From Microbacterium sp. AK031 (lineage in GTDB: Bacteria; Actinomycetota; Actinomycetes; Actinomycetales; Microbacteriaceae), in NCBI RefSeq assembly GCF_024807145.1, contig NZ_JANUCA010000005.1, forward strand, positions 124,001 to 188,000: a stretch of DNA of 64,000 bases. Direction: 5' to 3'. Positions 53,711-61,458 of this stretch are shown here, piece after piece. The notes under the pieces are model-generated. The model searched no databases and was not told the origin of the DNA. It worked only from the letters and a program-made list of their open reading frames with translations. Numbering within the stretch: the stretch's first letter is position 1; each line of letters opens with the position of its first letter. Position numbers and translations under genes: made by a program.

Positions 53711-54823
53711 GTGTCCGATGCCCTGCACGATCTCCTCGTCCGTCACGTCGAAGCCGGCACGATGCCCGGAGCCGTCGGCACAATCGGAGAAGACTGCGAG
53801 CCGATCGCTGTCGGCCTCGCCGCACCCGGCGGGCCACCGCTGCAGACCGACGCGATCTTCCGCATCCAGTCGATGACGAAGGCGATCTCCGCCGTTGCGA
53901 CGCTGCGTCTCGTACAAGACGGCATGATCACTCTGGACGATCCGATCACGGCATGGATGCCAGAATTGGCCGAGCCGCGGGTGCTCCCCCATCCCGATGC
54001 GCCGCTGGAGGATTCGCGACCCGCGCAGCGTCCGATCACCGTGCGCCATCTGCTCACCAACCAGTCCGGATACGGCGCCATGACCTCTGACTCTCCACTG
54101 CGACAGGCGATGATCGACGCAGGTGTGGAAGCCGGAGCCGAGCCGGTGGATCGCGGCGCGCAGGACTGGCTCGATGCGCTCGCCGCGCTGCCGCTCGCGT
54201 TCGAGCCCGGCGAGGCATGGCGCTACCATCATTCGTTCGGCATCCTCGGCATCCTGCTCGGTCGCATCACTGGTCGGCACACCCAGGAGGTGCTCGACAC
54301 GACGGTGTTCACACCCTCGGGCATGCGGGACACAGGGTTCACCGTCCCGAAGGAACAGGCGCACCGCCTCCCGCCGGCATTCCGGCACGGCGCAGCGGGA
54401 TTCGAACAGTCCGAACCCGCCGGTGCGGGCTTCTACGTCGAGCCAGCGCCGTTCGATGTGAGCCACTCGGAGCTGGTCTCGACTGTCGTGGACTACCACG
54501 CGTTTCTTCGGGCACTGATCGACGGCCGCCTGATCGACGCGGAGTTGCGGGACGGCCTGCGCAGCGATCAGGTGAACGCGTCGGCGAAGCAGCCGGACAG
54601 CTTCGTCCCCGGCTTCTGGGAGAACGGCGGCTGGGGCTACGGCGTCTCCGTCGTGACGGGCGGCGTCCACCGCGGCCGGTTCGGCTGGTCAGGCGGTCTC
54701 GGAACTGACTTCTTCGTGGACCCCGACGGCACGATCTGCATCGTCATGACACAGGTCGAGATGGACGACAGTGTGTTCGGACTGATCGGCGAGCTGCAGG
54801 GGCTGCGCTGCTCTCCTTCGTGA
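53711..54823 (+). CDS. Serine hydrolase of the beta-lactamase/class C PBP family
   Basis: A 370-residue cytoplasmic-looking protein with GTG start after AAGGAG. The SxxK motif is SMTK (Ser54, Lys57). WRYHHSFGILG near 175 gives the Tyr of the YxN-type motif, although Asn is replaced by His, and GWSGGLGTDFFVDP near 325 takes the place of the KTG strand. Members are esterases, DD-peptidases or beta-lactamases. No signal peptide is seen, so an esterase-like role is more likely than cell wall cleavage. Confidence 0.82.
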   Translation: MSDALHDLLVRHVEAGTMPGAVGTIGEDCEPIAVGLAAPGGPPLQTDAIFRIQSMTKAISAVATLRLVQDGMITLDDPITAWMPELAEPRVLPHPDAPLEDSRPAQRPITVRHLLTNQSGYGAMTSDSPLRQAMIDAGVEAGAEPVDRGAQDWLDALAALPLAFEPGEAWRYHHSFGILGILLGRITGRHTQEVLDTTVFTPSGMRDTGFTVPKEQAHRLPPAFRHGAAGFEQSEPAGAGFYVEPAPFDVSHSELVSTVVDYHAFLRALIDGRLIDAELRDGLRSDQVNASAKQPDSFVPGFWENGGWGYGVSVVTGGVHRGRFGWSGGLGTDFFVDPDGTICIVMTQVEMDDSVFGLIGELQGLRCSPS

Positions 54824-54897
54824 CGGTGACGTGTGTCATGCCTTCCGGTGACATCCCGACACTTCTCGAAGCGCGCAATCTCGAGTGCGATAGGAGT

Positions 54898-55560
54898 ATG
54901 ACAACCGAATCCACTCACGTGAAGCGCCCAGCACACGTGCCGCTCTGGCGTCGCCCCTTCCGGATCATCCGCGACAACAGGCGCGCCTACCTCATCATCA
55001 ACGTGGCCGCATACGGCCTGGCTCTCATCGGGTTCGCGATCGGGCTCCTCTTCCCCCACCTCAACGCGGCACAAGTCGCGGGCCTGGAAGAGGACGGCAC
55101 CGGCGAACTGGTGCGCTGGCTGGTGAACATCCCGCCGCTGTTCGCACTCACGATCCTGGGAGTCAACGTCTTCCGGCTCAGCCTGCTGACCATCGTGCTG
55201 CCGTCGCTCATCGTCCCCTTCGCAGGTCTCGCATTCTTCGGATACTGGGCGGTCGAGACCGGCATCACTCTCGTTCCGGCATCTGCCGAGGGGTGGGTGG
55301 CGCTCATCCCCCACTCGCTGACGTTCGCCATCGAGCTCCAGGCATACATCCTGCTCCTCCTCGGCGCCTACCTGCTGGGCAAGTACTGGCTGCTGCCCCG
55401 CACAGTCGGCGCGAAGAATCGTCGTCAGGGATATCTCCGAGGCCTCCAGCGGATCGGCCTGCTCGTGCTGCCTGCGCTGGCGCTCCTCATCATCGGCGCT
55501 GTCTGGGAGGCGTACTCGTTGCGTTACTTCGTCCACCCGCTCAGCCAGATGCTGCTGTAA
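54898..55560 (+). CDS. SpoIIM-like (DUF95) membrane protein
   Basis: A 220-residue protein starting at ATG 54898 after TAGGAGT. RRPFRIIRDNRRAYLIINVA leads to the first helix, followed by an extracytoplasmic region and four more hydrophobic segments. The pattern resembles stage II sporulation protein M/DUF95 proteins found in non-sporulating actinobacteria. Function unknown. Its 3' end overlaps the convergent EamA gene by 20 bases. Confidence 0.62.
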   Translation: MTTESTHVKRPAHVPLWRRPFRIIRDNRRAYLIINVAAYGLALIGFAIGLLFPHLNAAQVAGLEEDGTGELVRWLVNIPPLFALTILGVNVFRLSLLTIVLPSLIVPFAGLAFFGYWAVETGITLVPASAEGWVALIPHSLTFAIELQAYILLLLGAYLLGKYWLLPRTVGAKNRRQGYLRGLQRIGLLVLPALALLIIGAVWEAYSLRYFVHPLSQMLL

Positions 55561-56485
55561 TCCTTGTCTCGCCGTGTACTGGGTGCCGCGAATCGCCTGC
55601 CTCGCTCGTCAGTACGGTGACCACACCTGCGCCGCATAGCGCGAACCCGAGAAGCGTCACGATCGTGAGCGGCTCACCGAGCAGGAGCGCCCCCGCCGCC
55701 GCGGTGGTCGGGGCGACGAGGAAGAGGAGGGCGTTCAGCGCGGTAATGCCCACTCGGCGCAGCAGCCACCAGTACAGGCCGTACCCCGCAAGCGTGGGGA
55801 ACGCGGCGGTGAATCCGGAGGCGAGCCAGAAAGCGACGGATGCCGGCGGGATGAGCGCGCCGAAGATCGCGGCGACCGGCACCAGCGCCACGGCGGTCAC
55901 GGTCACATGGATGGTGAGCGTGACGAGCGTTCCGGTCCGCGGCGCCGAGCGACGCTGGAGGAAGGTGCCGATGATCAGACAGGCCATCGCAAGGGCTGGC
56001 CAGAGATAGGCGGCCGGATGCGCGGTGGAGTCGTCGAGCTGGGAACGCACGACCAGTAGGACTCCGCCCGCTCCGACGACGAGCCCGACCCATTGCGCTC
56101 CGCGGACTCTCAATCCCAGCAGCGGGCCGACGAGCATCGCGACCACGAGCGGTTGCACCGCATCGATCAGCGCCGTGGTGCCGGTGGCGACGCCTTCCGC
56201 GATCGCAGCGTAAACCGCCGTGCAGTAGCCGAACTGCGCGAACAGGCCGATGAGCGCCTGGTTCCGCACATCCGCTCGCGTCACGCCGCTGGCGGCGCCC
56301 GTGAATGCGACGACTGCGAGTAGGACCACGGCGAGTGGGACGAACCGCCACACGAGCAGAGCCAGCGGCGAGACGTCGACCGTGGCGATCGCCGGCACGA
56401 GGAATCCCGAGCTCCAGCTCAGGACGAAAGCCGCAGACGCCGCCACCGTCACCCCTGCACGAACTATACCGATCTGTTTACTCAT
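55541..56485 (-). CDS. EamA/DMT-family transporter
   Basis: A 314-residue protein with ten hydrophobic helices in two EamA repeats. WSSGFLVPAIATVDVSPLALLVWRF is in the first, and LNALLFLVAPTTAAAGALLLGEPLT (both quoted in part) in the second, as in drug/metabolite exporters. Its ATG at 56485 is only seven bases after a TATAGT box, so the mRNA may be leaderless. A candidate TetR operator covers codons 2-7. It is probably repressed by the divergent TetR protein. Confidence 0.85.
   Translation of the reverse strand: MSKQIGIVRAGVTVAASAAFVLSWSSGFLVPAIATVDVSPLALLVWRFVPLAVVLLAVVAFTGAASGVTRADVRNQALIGLFAQFGYCTAVYAAIAEGVATGTTALIDAVQPLVVAMLVGPLLGLRVRGAQWVGLVVGAGGVLLVVRSQLDDSTAHPAAYLWPALAMACLIIGTFLQRRSAPRTGTLVTLTIHVTVTAVALVPVAAIFGALIPPASVAFWLASGFTAAFPTLAGYGLYWWLLRRVGITALNALLFLVAPTTAAAGALLLGEPLTIVTLLGFALCGAGVVTVLTSEAGDSRHPVHGETRITAASG
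56465..56480. promoter_or_regulatory. TetR operator copy 1 (inside eamA start)
   Basis: TATACCGATCTGTTTA. Its reverse complement TAAACAGATCGGTATA matches copy 2 at 13 of 16 positions. Flanking bases also agree (AC before, CTC after on the plus strand). It lies in the first codons of the EamA gene. Confidence 0.6.
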
Positions 56486-56494
56486 GCAGGCGAC

Positions 56495-56510
56495 TATACA
56501 GGTTGGTATA
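56495..56510. promoter_or_regulatory. TetR operator copy 2 and overlapping divergent -10 boxes
   Basis: TATACAGGTTGGTATA contains the perfect inverted repeat TATAC-N6-GTATA. It overlaps the plus-strand -10 TATACT (56507-56512) of the tetR gene and the minus-strand -10 TATAGT (56498-56493) of eamA. A protein bound here would block both promoters. Confidence 0.7.
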
Positions 56511-56519
56511 CTCGATGTC

Positions 56520-57116
56520 ATGACCGTCCCCGTCCCCGAACTCGCCCCGCTCACCCCGGGCGCCACCCGAGTGCTCGACGCCGCCTCGCGGCTCTTCTAC
56601 GAGCACGGCATCCACGCGGTCGGCGTCGACACGATCGCCGAAGCCGCCGGAGTCACGAAGAAGACGCTCTACGACCGGTTCGGCTCGAAGGAGGCGCTGG
56701 TCGTCTCATACCTGCAGCACCGGGATGCGCGTTGGCGCGCGCATGTCGCCGACCACCTCGCCCGTGAACCCGAGCCCGGAAAGGCACGCATCCTCGCGGT
56801 GTTCGACGCGGCGATCAGCTGGTCGGACGAGAACAGCCCGAAGGGATGCAGCGCGATCAACGCGCGCGCCGAGATCGGCGACGGTCACGACGGACACCCC
56901 GTCTTCCCCGAAGTCGCCCGGCAGAAGGCGTGGCTGCTCGAACTGTTCGTCGTCCTGTGCGGTGAGGCGAATGCCTCGGACGCGGATTCTTTGGCTCAGG
57001 ACCTGATGCTCCTCTACGAGGGCGCGATCGTCACCGTCGGCATGGAGACCTTCGCGCAACCGTTCGAGGTGGCAAAACGCCTCGCGGGTCGGATGCTGGA
57101 ACAGGAGTTTTCCTGA
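56520..57116 (+). CDS. TetR-family transcriptional regulator
   Basis: A 198-residue regulator. The helix-turn-helix is in ATRVLDAASRLFYEHGIHAVG, then VDTIAEAAGVTKKTLYDRFG and SKEALVVSYLQ (about 14-62); the rest is a helical ligand domain with SPKGCSAINARAEIG. The ATG at 56520 is seven bases after TATACT, so the transcript is probably leaderless. It faces an EamA exporter, a common repressor-exporter pair. The inducer is unknown. Confidence 0.88.
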   Translation: MTVPVPELAPLTPGATRVLDAASRLFYEHGIHAVGVDTIAEAAGVTKKTLYDRFGSKEALVVSYLQHRDARWRAHVADHLAREPEPGKARILAVFDAAISWSDENSPKGCSAINARAEIGDGHDGHPVFPEVARQKAWLLELFVVLCGEANASDADSLAQDLMLLYEGAIVTVGMETFAQPFEVAKRLAGRMLEQEFS

Positions 57117-57147
57117 TCGGCGCCCGCATCACGATCTGCGAGCCAAG

Positions 57148-57519
57148 TCAGCCGCAGAAGGTCGAGACCGAGTCCTTGAGCTGATCGATCGCCTCGATCG
57201 TCTCGGGCGCCTGCAGGTCGGTCATGCCGCCGATCTGCTGCGCGCCTGAACTGATGAGATCCCCGAGCTGTCCGTCGACGTCCGCCGCAAGAGTGTCCAG
57301 TGTCATGACGAGCTGGTCGCGGGCCGCATCAACCTGCTCCGCCGACGCCCCACCCTGATCGAGCAGCGTCTGGTACTGCGCGTAGGCGTCGTCGATCGTC
57401 GTGCAGGTGGCCTCGACATCGACACCCATGGCGTCACCCGCGATCTGGGCCACTTGCGAGCAGCCCGAGACGAGGAGGCCGGCGGCGAGGACGAGCGGAA
57501 CGATGACGATGCGGCGCAT
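57148..57519 (-). CDS. Putative secreted lipoprotein
   Basis: A 123-residue protein. The signal peptide ends in the lipobox VSGC (Cys20), so the mature protein would be lipid-anchored outside the membrane. The rest is helical and acidic (TTIDDAYAQYQTLLDQGG, LDTLAADVDGQL), with two more Cys at about 39 and 122 that could form a disulfide. I know no function for it. Confidence 0.75.
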   Translation of the reverse strand: MRRIVIVPLVLAAGLLVSGCSQVAQIAGDAMGVDVEATCTTIDDAYAQYQTLLDQGGASAEQVDAARDQLVMTLDTLAADVDGQLGDLISSGAQQIGGMTDLQAPETIEAIDQLKDSVSTFCG

Positions 57520-57646
57520 GCTTCGAGGGTAGTTGCACGACCTGAGGAGAAGCCCGAGCGCGCGGTACGATTCCTTGCGTCGCTGACCAGACTCCTGGCG
57601 AACCCGCTCAGCATCATCGCCTGAGATTCCGACCGACGGGATGCCC

Positions 57647-58273
57647 TCATTGCCTTCTCGACGCGCGTCGCGCTCGTTCCCAGGTGAGGCCTGCTGCCGT
57701 CAACAGCGCAGGCACCATGAGCCCGACGAGCACCCCGGCAGCGACGTCGTGCACGTAGTGCATGCCTTCGAGCACGCGCCCGATGGCCACGATGAGCGCG
57801 ATGGATGTCGCGAGGATAACGAGCCATACCCGTTGCGTCGCGAGCGCGATCACCCAGACCGCAGCGAATGCGAGGGTGGCATGATTCGACGGCAGCGAGA
57901 AGTCCGCGATCGGGCACTCACCAGCCGTCGGCCACTGGGTGCACGGTCGCAGCTGACCGATGAGCGGCTTCGCGCCTTCGCTCACCGCGTACGCCGCGGC
58001 CACACCGAGCGAGGCGAAGACGGTCGCCGGGCGACGCTCGGGAGCTGCGTGCCACGCCCAGACGAGTGCCGCGGCAGTAACAGCAGCCAACAGCATCAGA
58101 AAGCCGTCGGAGAGGAAGGAGACGCCTGCCAGCGCTGAACCGATCGAGGTGATCAGTCGCGTCGCGACGACGCTGAAGCTGGCGCCCGGGTAGGGCGCGA
58201 TGAGAAGGGCAAGCGCCACAACGGCGATCACAAGAAGCGGAAAGTTCGAACGGCTGAGTACAAGACTGCGCAT
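57647..58273 (-). CDS. PAP2-family membrane phosphatase
   Basis: A 208-residue protein with about five to six helices. The three PAP2 motifs are visible: KPLIGQLRP, SLPSNHATLAFA (Asn instead of Gly in PSGH) and GRVLEGMHYVHDVAAG, which hold the catalytic His residues. Members dephosphorylate undecaprenyl diphosphate or phosphatidic acids. ATG 58273 precedes the first helix; the open frame continues upstream without conservation. Confidence 0.82.
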   Translation of the reverse strand: MRSLVLSRSNFPLLVIAVVALALLIAPYPGASFSVVATRLITSIGSALAGVSFLSDGFLMLLAAVTAAALVWAWHAAPERRPATVFASLGVAAAYAVSEGAKPLIGQLRPCTQWPTAGECPIADFSLPSNHATLAFAAVWVIALATQRVWLVILATSIALIVAIGRVLEGMHYVHDVAAGVLVGLMVPALLTAAGLTWERARRASRRQ

Positions 58274-58669
58274 TCTCGCCACGGTACTGACGCGCTGCGC
58301 ACCGCGAATCCGGCTCGAGGAGCATCCTTGCCATCCTGCCGATGTATCCGATGTATCCGAGCCCTGCTGCCCGCGATGAAGCAGAACGGCGAATGCGCCA
58401 GGAATGCCAAGCAATTCTCGTCGAGGAAATCAGTGATCCTCTACGTCGTCGAGGCACCCGGCTCGCCGAGGGTCGATCTGAGAAACGGGAGATCGACCGC
58501 GGGAAAATCGGAGATGTCCATGCTTTGACGCTACTGGACGCATCCGCACCCGCCAGCGTCGCACGGGCACAGCATCCGGATGCTCGACTGTGCTCCGGAT
58601 GCATCGACTGCGGCAATGGAAGCGACGACGATCCGTGGCTTGGGCCGCAAGTGGCCGAGGGAGACCCTC
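58274..58669. other. 396-base gap with no supported gene
   Basis: The stretch lies between two minus-strand genes. It holds a tandem CCGATGTAT near 58339-58358, and an imperfectly G/C-biased plus-strand open frame (58342-58704) that has poor third-position G/C and no ribosome binding site. It includes the inverted repeat at 58571-58602. Upstream control of the PAP2 gene and termination of the DM13 gene are likely contents. Confidence 0.5.
58571..58602. repeat. GCATCCGGATGC palindrome cluster, possible terminator
   Basis: AGCATCCGGATGCT (58571-58584) is a perfect palindrome. In addition GCATCCGGA (58572-58580) pairs with TCCGGATGC (58594-58602) over a 13-base loop. It is about 70 bases downstream of the DM13 gene. 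No T-run follows, so termination is uncertain. Confidence 0.5.
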
Positions 58670-59209
58670 TTATCCGAGTTGCGCAGCCCCGAAGCCGACG
58701 CTGAACTGCACGCACCACAGCGAGACGCTGCGGTAGGCGCTGAGGTCGACCTCCGCGGGGATGTCATATATCTGGTTGCCCTGGTTGCCCTTGATGACGC
58801 CGAGGTCGAAGTAGGCGGCGCCACCTGCCAGGAACCACCCGTCGAAGCCCTCGACGGCATCTGCAGCGCTGAGCCAGACGTGCACGTCCGGGCCGTTGGT
58901 GGTGTCGAGGTTCTCGATTGCGAGCACACGCGTGCCGTCCGGGTTCTCGATGATTGAAGCTGTACCCGTTGTCGCGTGCTCCTGACTGACGAAGGTGCCC
59001 GTCGCGAGTACCACCGGAACCGGGTCGGCAGTCGGAGTCGCGGAGGAACCCGGGACTGGCGTGTCGGAGGGTTGGGATGTCTGAGCCGTTGGCAGCACCT
59101 CGTCGACCCGCACGTCCGTGAACAGCAGCCATGGCTGGAACACGAGTACCCCGACGACCAGGACACCGGCAGCTACGATGCCGCCGACGATGACAAGTCT
59201 CCGCTTCAT
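58670..59209 (-). CDS. DM13-domain membrane-anchored protein
   Basis: A 179-residue protein. One N-terminal transmembrane helix (about 5-25) and a Thr/Pro linker precede the DM13 domain (about 70-178): TGTFVSQEHATTGTASII, LENLDTTNGPDVHVWLS-like sequence and SVSLWCVQFSVGFG at the end with the conserved Cys. DM13 domains are thought to act in redox or electron transfer outside the cell. It starts 38 bases after mesD in the same direction. Confidence 0.82.
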   Translation of the reverse strand: MKRRLVIVGGIVAAGVLVVGVLVFQPWLLFTDVRVDEVLPTAQTSQPSDTPVPGSSATPTADPVPVVLATGTFVSQEHATTGTASIIENPDGTRVLAIENLDTTNGPDVHVWLSAADAVEGFDGWFLAGGAAYFDLGVIKGNQGNQIYDIPAEVDLSAYRSVSLWCVQFSVGFGAAQLG

Positions 59210-59247
59210 GGGGGAAGCATAGCGGCGCGCCTTGGCAAGATGTCGGC

Positions 59248-60342
59248 TCACAGGGTGGGAATGCCAGAGTCTCCCTGCGGATGGTCTTTCTCAGCCGCGA
59301 GTTCTTCGCGAAGGATGTCGGCACCAGCGCTGAGCGCGCGCAACTTCCCGCGCGCGACGTCGCGCGGCAGCGGCGCCAGGCCGCAGTTCGTGCTCGCGAT
59401 GAGCTTGTCCGCGTCGACGAAACGAAGCGCATCCCGCAGGGTGTCGGCGACCTCCTGCGGGGTTTCGATCGTCTGGCTGGCCACATCGATGGCTCCGAGC
59501 ATGACCTTCTTACCCCGGATGAGGTCAATGAGGTCCAGGGGCACGTGGGAGTGGTGGCTCTCGAGCGAGATGGTGTCGATGCTCGAGCGCTGCAGAAGCG
59601 GGAACGACTTCTCGTACTGGCGCCACTCCTCCCCGAGAGTCGCCTTCCAGTCGGTGTTCGCCTTGATCCCGTAGCCGTAGCAGATGTGCACCACGGTCTC
59701 CGCGCGCAGCCCTTCGGCCGCCCTCTCCAGCGCTGCCACGCCCCAGTCCTGCACGTCATCGAAGAAGACGTTGAAGGACGGCTCGTCGAACTGGATGATG
59801 TCGACTCCGGCCGCCTCGAGCTCCTTCGCTTCCTGATTGAGGATCGTCGCGAACTCCCATGCCAGTTTCTCGCGGCTCTTGTAGTGGCGGTCGTAGAGGG
59901 TGTCGATCATCGTCATCGGGCCGGGCAGTGCCCACTTGATCGGCTGATCGGTCTGTCCTCGGAGGAACTTCGCGTCCTCGACGAACACGGGCTTCTCGCG
60001 GCTCACGGCGCCGACGACCGTCGGCACGCTCGCGTCGTACCTGTCGCGGATCCGGACCGTCTCCCGCTGTTCGAAATCGACACCGGAGAGATGCTCGATG
60101 AACGTCGTCACGAAGTGCTGGCGCGACTGCTCTCCGTCACTGACGATGTCGATACCCGCGTGACGCTGCTCCTGGACGGCGATGCGCAGCGCATCCTGAG
60201 TGCCTTCGACCAGTGCATCACCCTCCAACTTCCACGGCGACCAGAGGGTCTCAGGCTGGGCGAGCCAGGACGGCTTCGGCAGGCTGCCGACGATGGAGGC
60301 AGGAAGCAGCGTGTTCATGGTCGGCGATTCTCCGTTGGTCAT
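59248..60342 (-). CDS. mesD: Folate-independent core methionine synthase MesD
   Basis: A 364-residue protein equal to the catalytic C-terminal half of MetE. Zinc ligands are in place: His219 and Cys221 in VVHICYGYG, Glu261 in SLESHHSH and Cys320 in STNCGLAP; homocysteine binding residues lie in IVSDGEQSRQHF and QFDEPSF. The folate-binding N-terminal half of MetE is absent. Its ATG 60342 overlaps the stop of the DUF1852 gene (ATGA). Core MetE proteins paired with DUF1852 (MesX) are MesD, reported to make methionine without methyl-folate. Its methyl donor is not settled. Confidence 0.85.
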   Translation of the reverse strand: MTNGESPTMNTLLPASIVGSLPKPSWLAQPETLWSPWKLEGDALVEGTQDALRIAVQEQRHAGIDIVSDGEQSRQHFVTTFIEHLSGVDFEQRETVRIRDRYDASVPTVVGAVSREKPVFVEDAKFLRGQTDQPIKWALPGPMTMIDTLYDRHYKSREKLAWEFATILNQEAKELEAAGVDIIQFDEPSFNVFFDDVQDWGVAALERAAEGLRAETVVHICYGYGIKANTDWKATLGEEWRQYEKSFPLLQRSSIDTISLESHHSHVPLDLIDLIRGKKVMLGAIDVASQTIETPQEVADTLRDALRFVDADKLIASTNCGLAPLPRDVARGKLRALSAGADILREELAAEKDHPQGDSGIPTL

Positions 60343-61331
60343 CCGACAGGAACGAGGGAGTTGGCTGCCCACTGTTCGAGGAGTTCTCCGTGCGGCTTCA
60401 TGAGGTGTTCGTGCGCAAACTTCCCCTGCTCGGTCGCAAGGCGGCTGCGCTCGTCGCGATCATAGGCGATCTTCGTCACCGAGTAGTCCTGCTGCTCGAG
60501 GCTCGGCTGATAGACGCTCGCCGCTGCCGAGTTCGCGTTGTAGATCTCCGGTCGGTAGATCTTCTGGAACGTCTCCATCGTGCTGATCGTGCCGATGAGC
60601 TGGAGGTTCGTGTAGTCGCCGAGCAGATCGCCGCGGAAGTAGAACGCGAGCGGCGCGACGCTGCCGCGCGGCATGAAGTATCGGACCGAGAGCCCCATCT
60701 TGCCGAAGTACTCGTCGGTCAGCGAGGGATCCTTCTGCTCGTACTCGACGCCGAGGATCGGATGGTGATTCTCGGTGCGACGGTACGTCTTGCTCGTCGA
60801 GACACTGATGCAGATCACCGGCGACCCAGTGAAGCGCTCCCGGTAGGCCGCCGAGTCGAGGAAGTGCTGGAAGAGCTTGCCGTGCAGATCACCGAAGTCG
60901 GCGGGAACGGCGAACCCGCCTGCGGCCTCACTGGCGGCCGGCAGCCGCACACTGAAGTCGAAGTCGCGGACGTAGGACGAGAAGTTGTTCCCCACGATCC
61001 CCTGGCTGCGCTTTCCGGTGAGACGGTCGAGGATCCGGATGTCCAGGACCTCGAGCAGCGGGAACTCCTGATCCTCACCCTCGGCGGCGAACTGCACCGC
61101 GACGGACACGATCTCGAGTTCGACGGTGTAGCGGTCGCGATTCGGGTTGTCCCAGTCCGCGAGATCGTTGAACCGACGGTCGATCATCGTCAGGGCGTTG
61201 CGGAGGTTCTGCTGACGCTGCTCGCCACGCGCCAGATTGGCGAAGTTCGTGGTGATCCGAGAATCGTCCGATGGAGAGTAGTCCTCGTCGAAGCGGGTCT
61301 TCGTGATTCGGAACGTGAATTCGTGCGCCAT
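60339..61331 (-). CDS. mesX: DUF1852 protein MesX, partner of MesD
   Basis: A 330-residue protein, MAHEFTFRITKTRFDEDYSPS at the start, with conserved-looking blocks NFANLARGEQRQQNLRNAL, SYVRDFDFSVRLP and HPILGVEYEQ, and no membrane segment. This is the DUF1852 family, required for MesD activity in vivo. ATG 61331 has GGAGG-like sequence upstream (CCTCCATGG on the plus strand). It is the first gene of a two-gene operon divergent from a LysR regulator. Confidence 0.85.
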   Translation of the reverse strand: MAHEFTFRITKTRFDEDYSPSDDSRITTNFANLARGEQRQQNLRNALTMIDRRFNDLADWDNPNRDRYTVELEIVSVAVQFAAEGEDQEFPLLEVLDIRILDRLTGKRSQGIVGNNFSSYVRDFDFSVRLPAASEAAGGFAVPADFGDLHGKLFQHFLDSAAYRERFTGSPVICISVSTSKTYRRTENHHPILGVEYEQKDPSLTDEYFGKMGLSVRYFMPRGSVAPLAFYFRGDLLGDYTNLQLIGTISTMETFQKIYRPEIYNANSAAASVYQPSLEQQDYSVTKIAYDRDERSRLATEQGKFAHEHLMKPHGELLEQWAANSLVPVG

Positions 61332-61430
61332 GGAGGTGCCAATCGGTGAGCTGATCGACCGGGCTCGGCCTCGCAAACAGGGGTCTCTCCATGGTGACGG
61401 CTGCGCGGCCCATCGAGAAATGTGATGCGG

Positions 61431-61458
61431 CTATGCCGTGACATAGTCTGAAGCTATG
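61431..61458. promoter_or_regulatory. Alternating half-sites between mesX and the LysR gene
   Basis: CTATG (61431-61435), CATAG (61442-61446) and CTATG (61454-61458) alternate in orientation at 11-12 base steps, about one helical turn. The first two form a perfect inverted repeat with a six-base centre; the third contains the LysR start codon. LysR regulators bind such arrays in divergent promoters. Confidence 0.5.

Noticed and set aside
53245..54090. Arg-rich plus-strand frame over the phosphatase and hydrolase genes
   Set aside because: Typical high-GC shadow, overlapping two genes with intact motifs.
58342..58704. 120-codon plus-strand open frame
   Set aside because: Third positions are not G/C-rich, there is no ribosome binding site, and it runs into the DM13 gene antisense.
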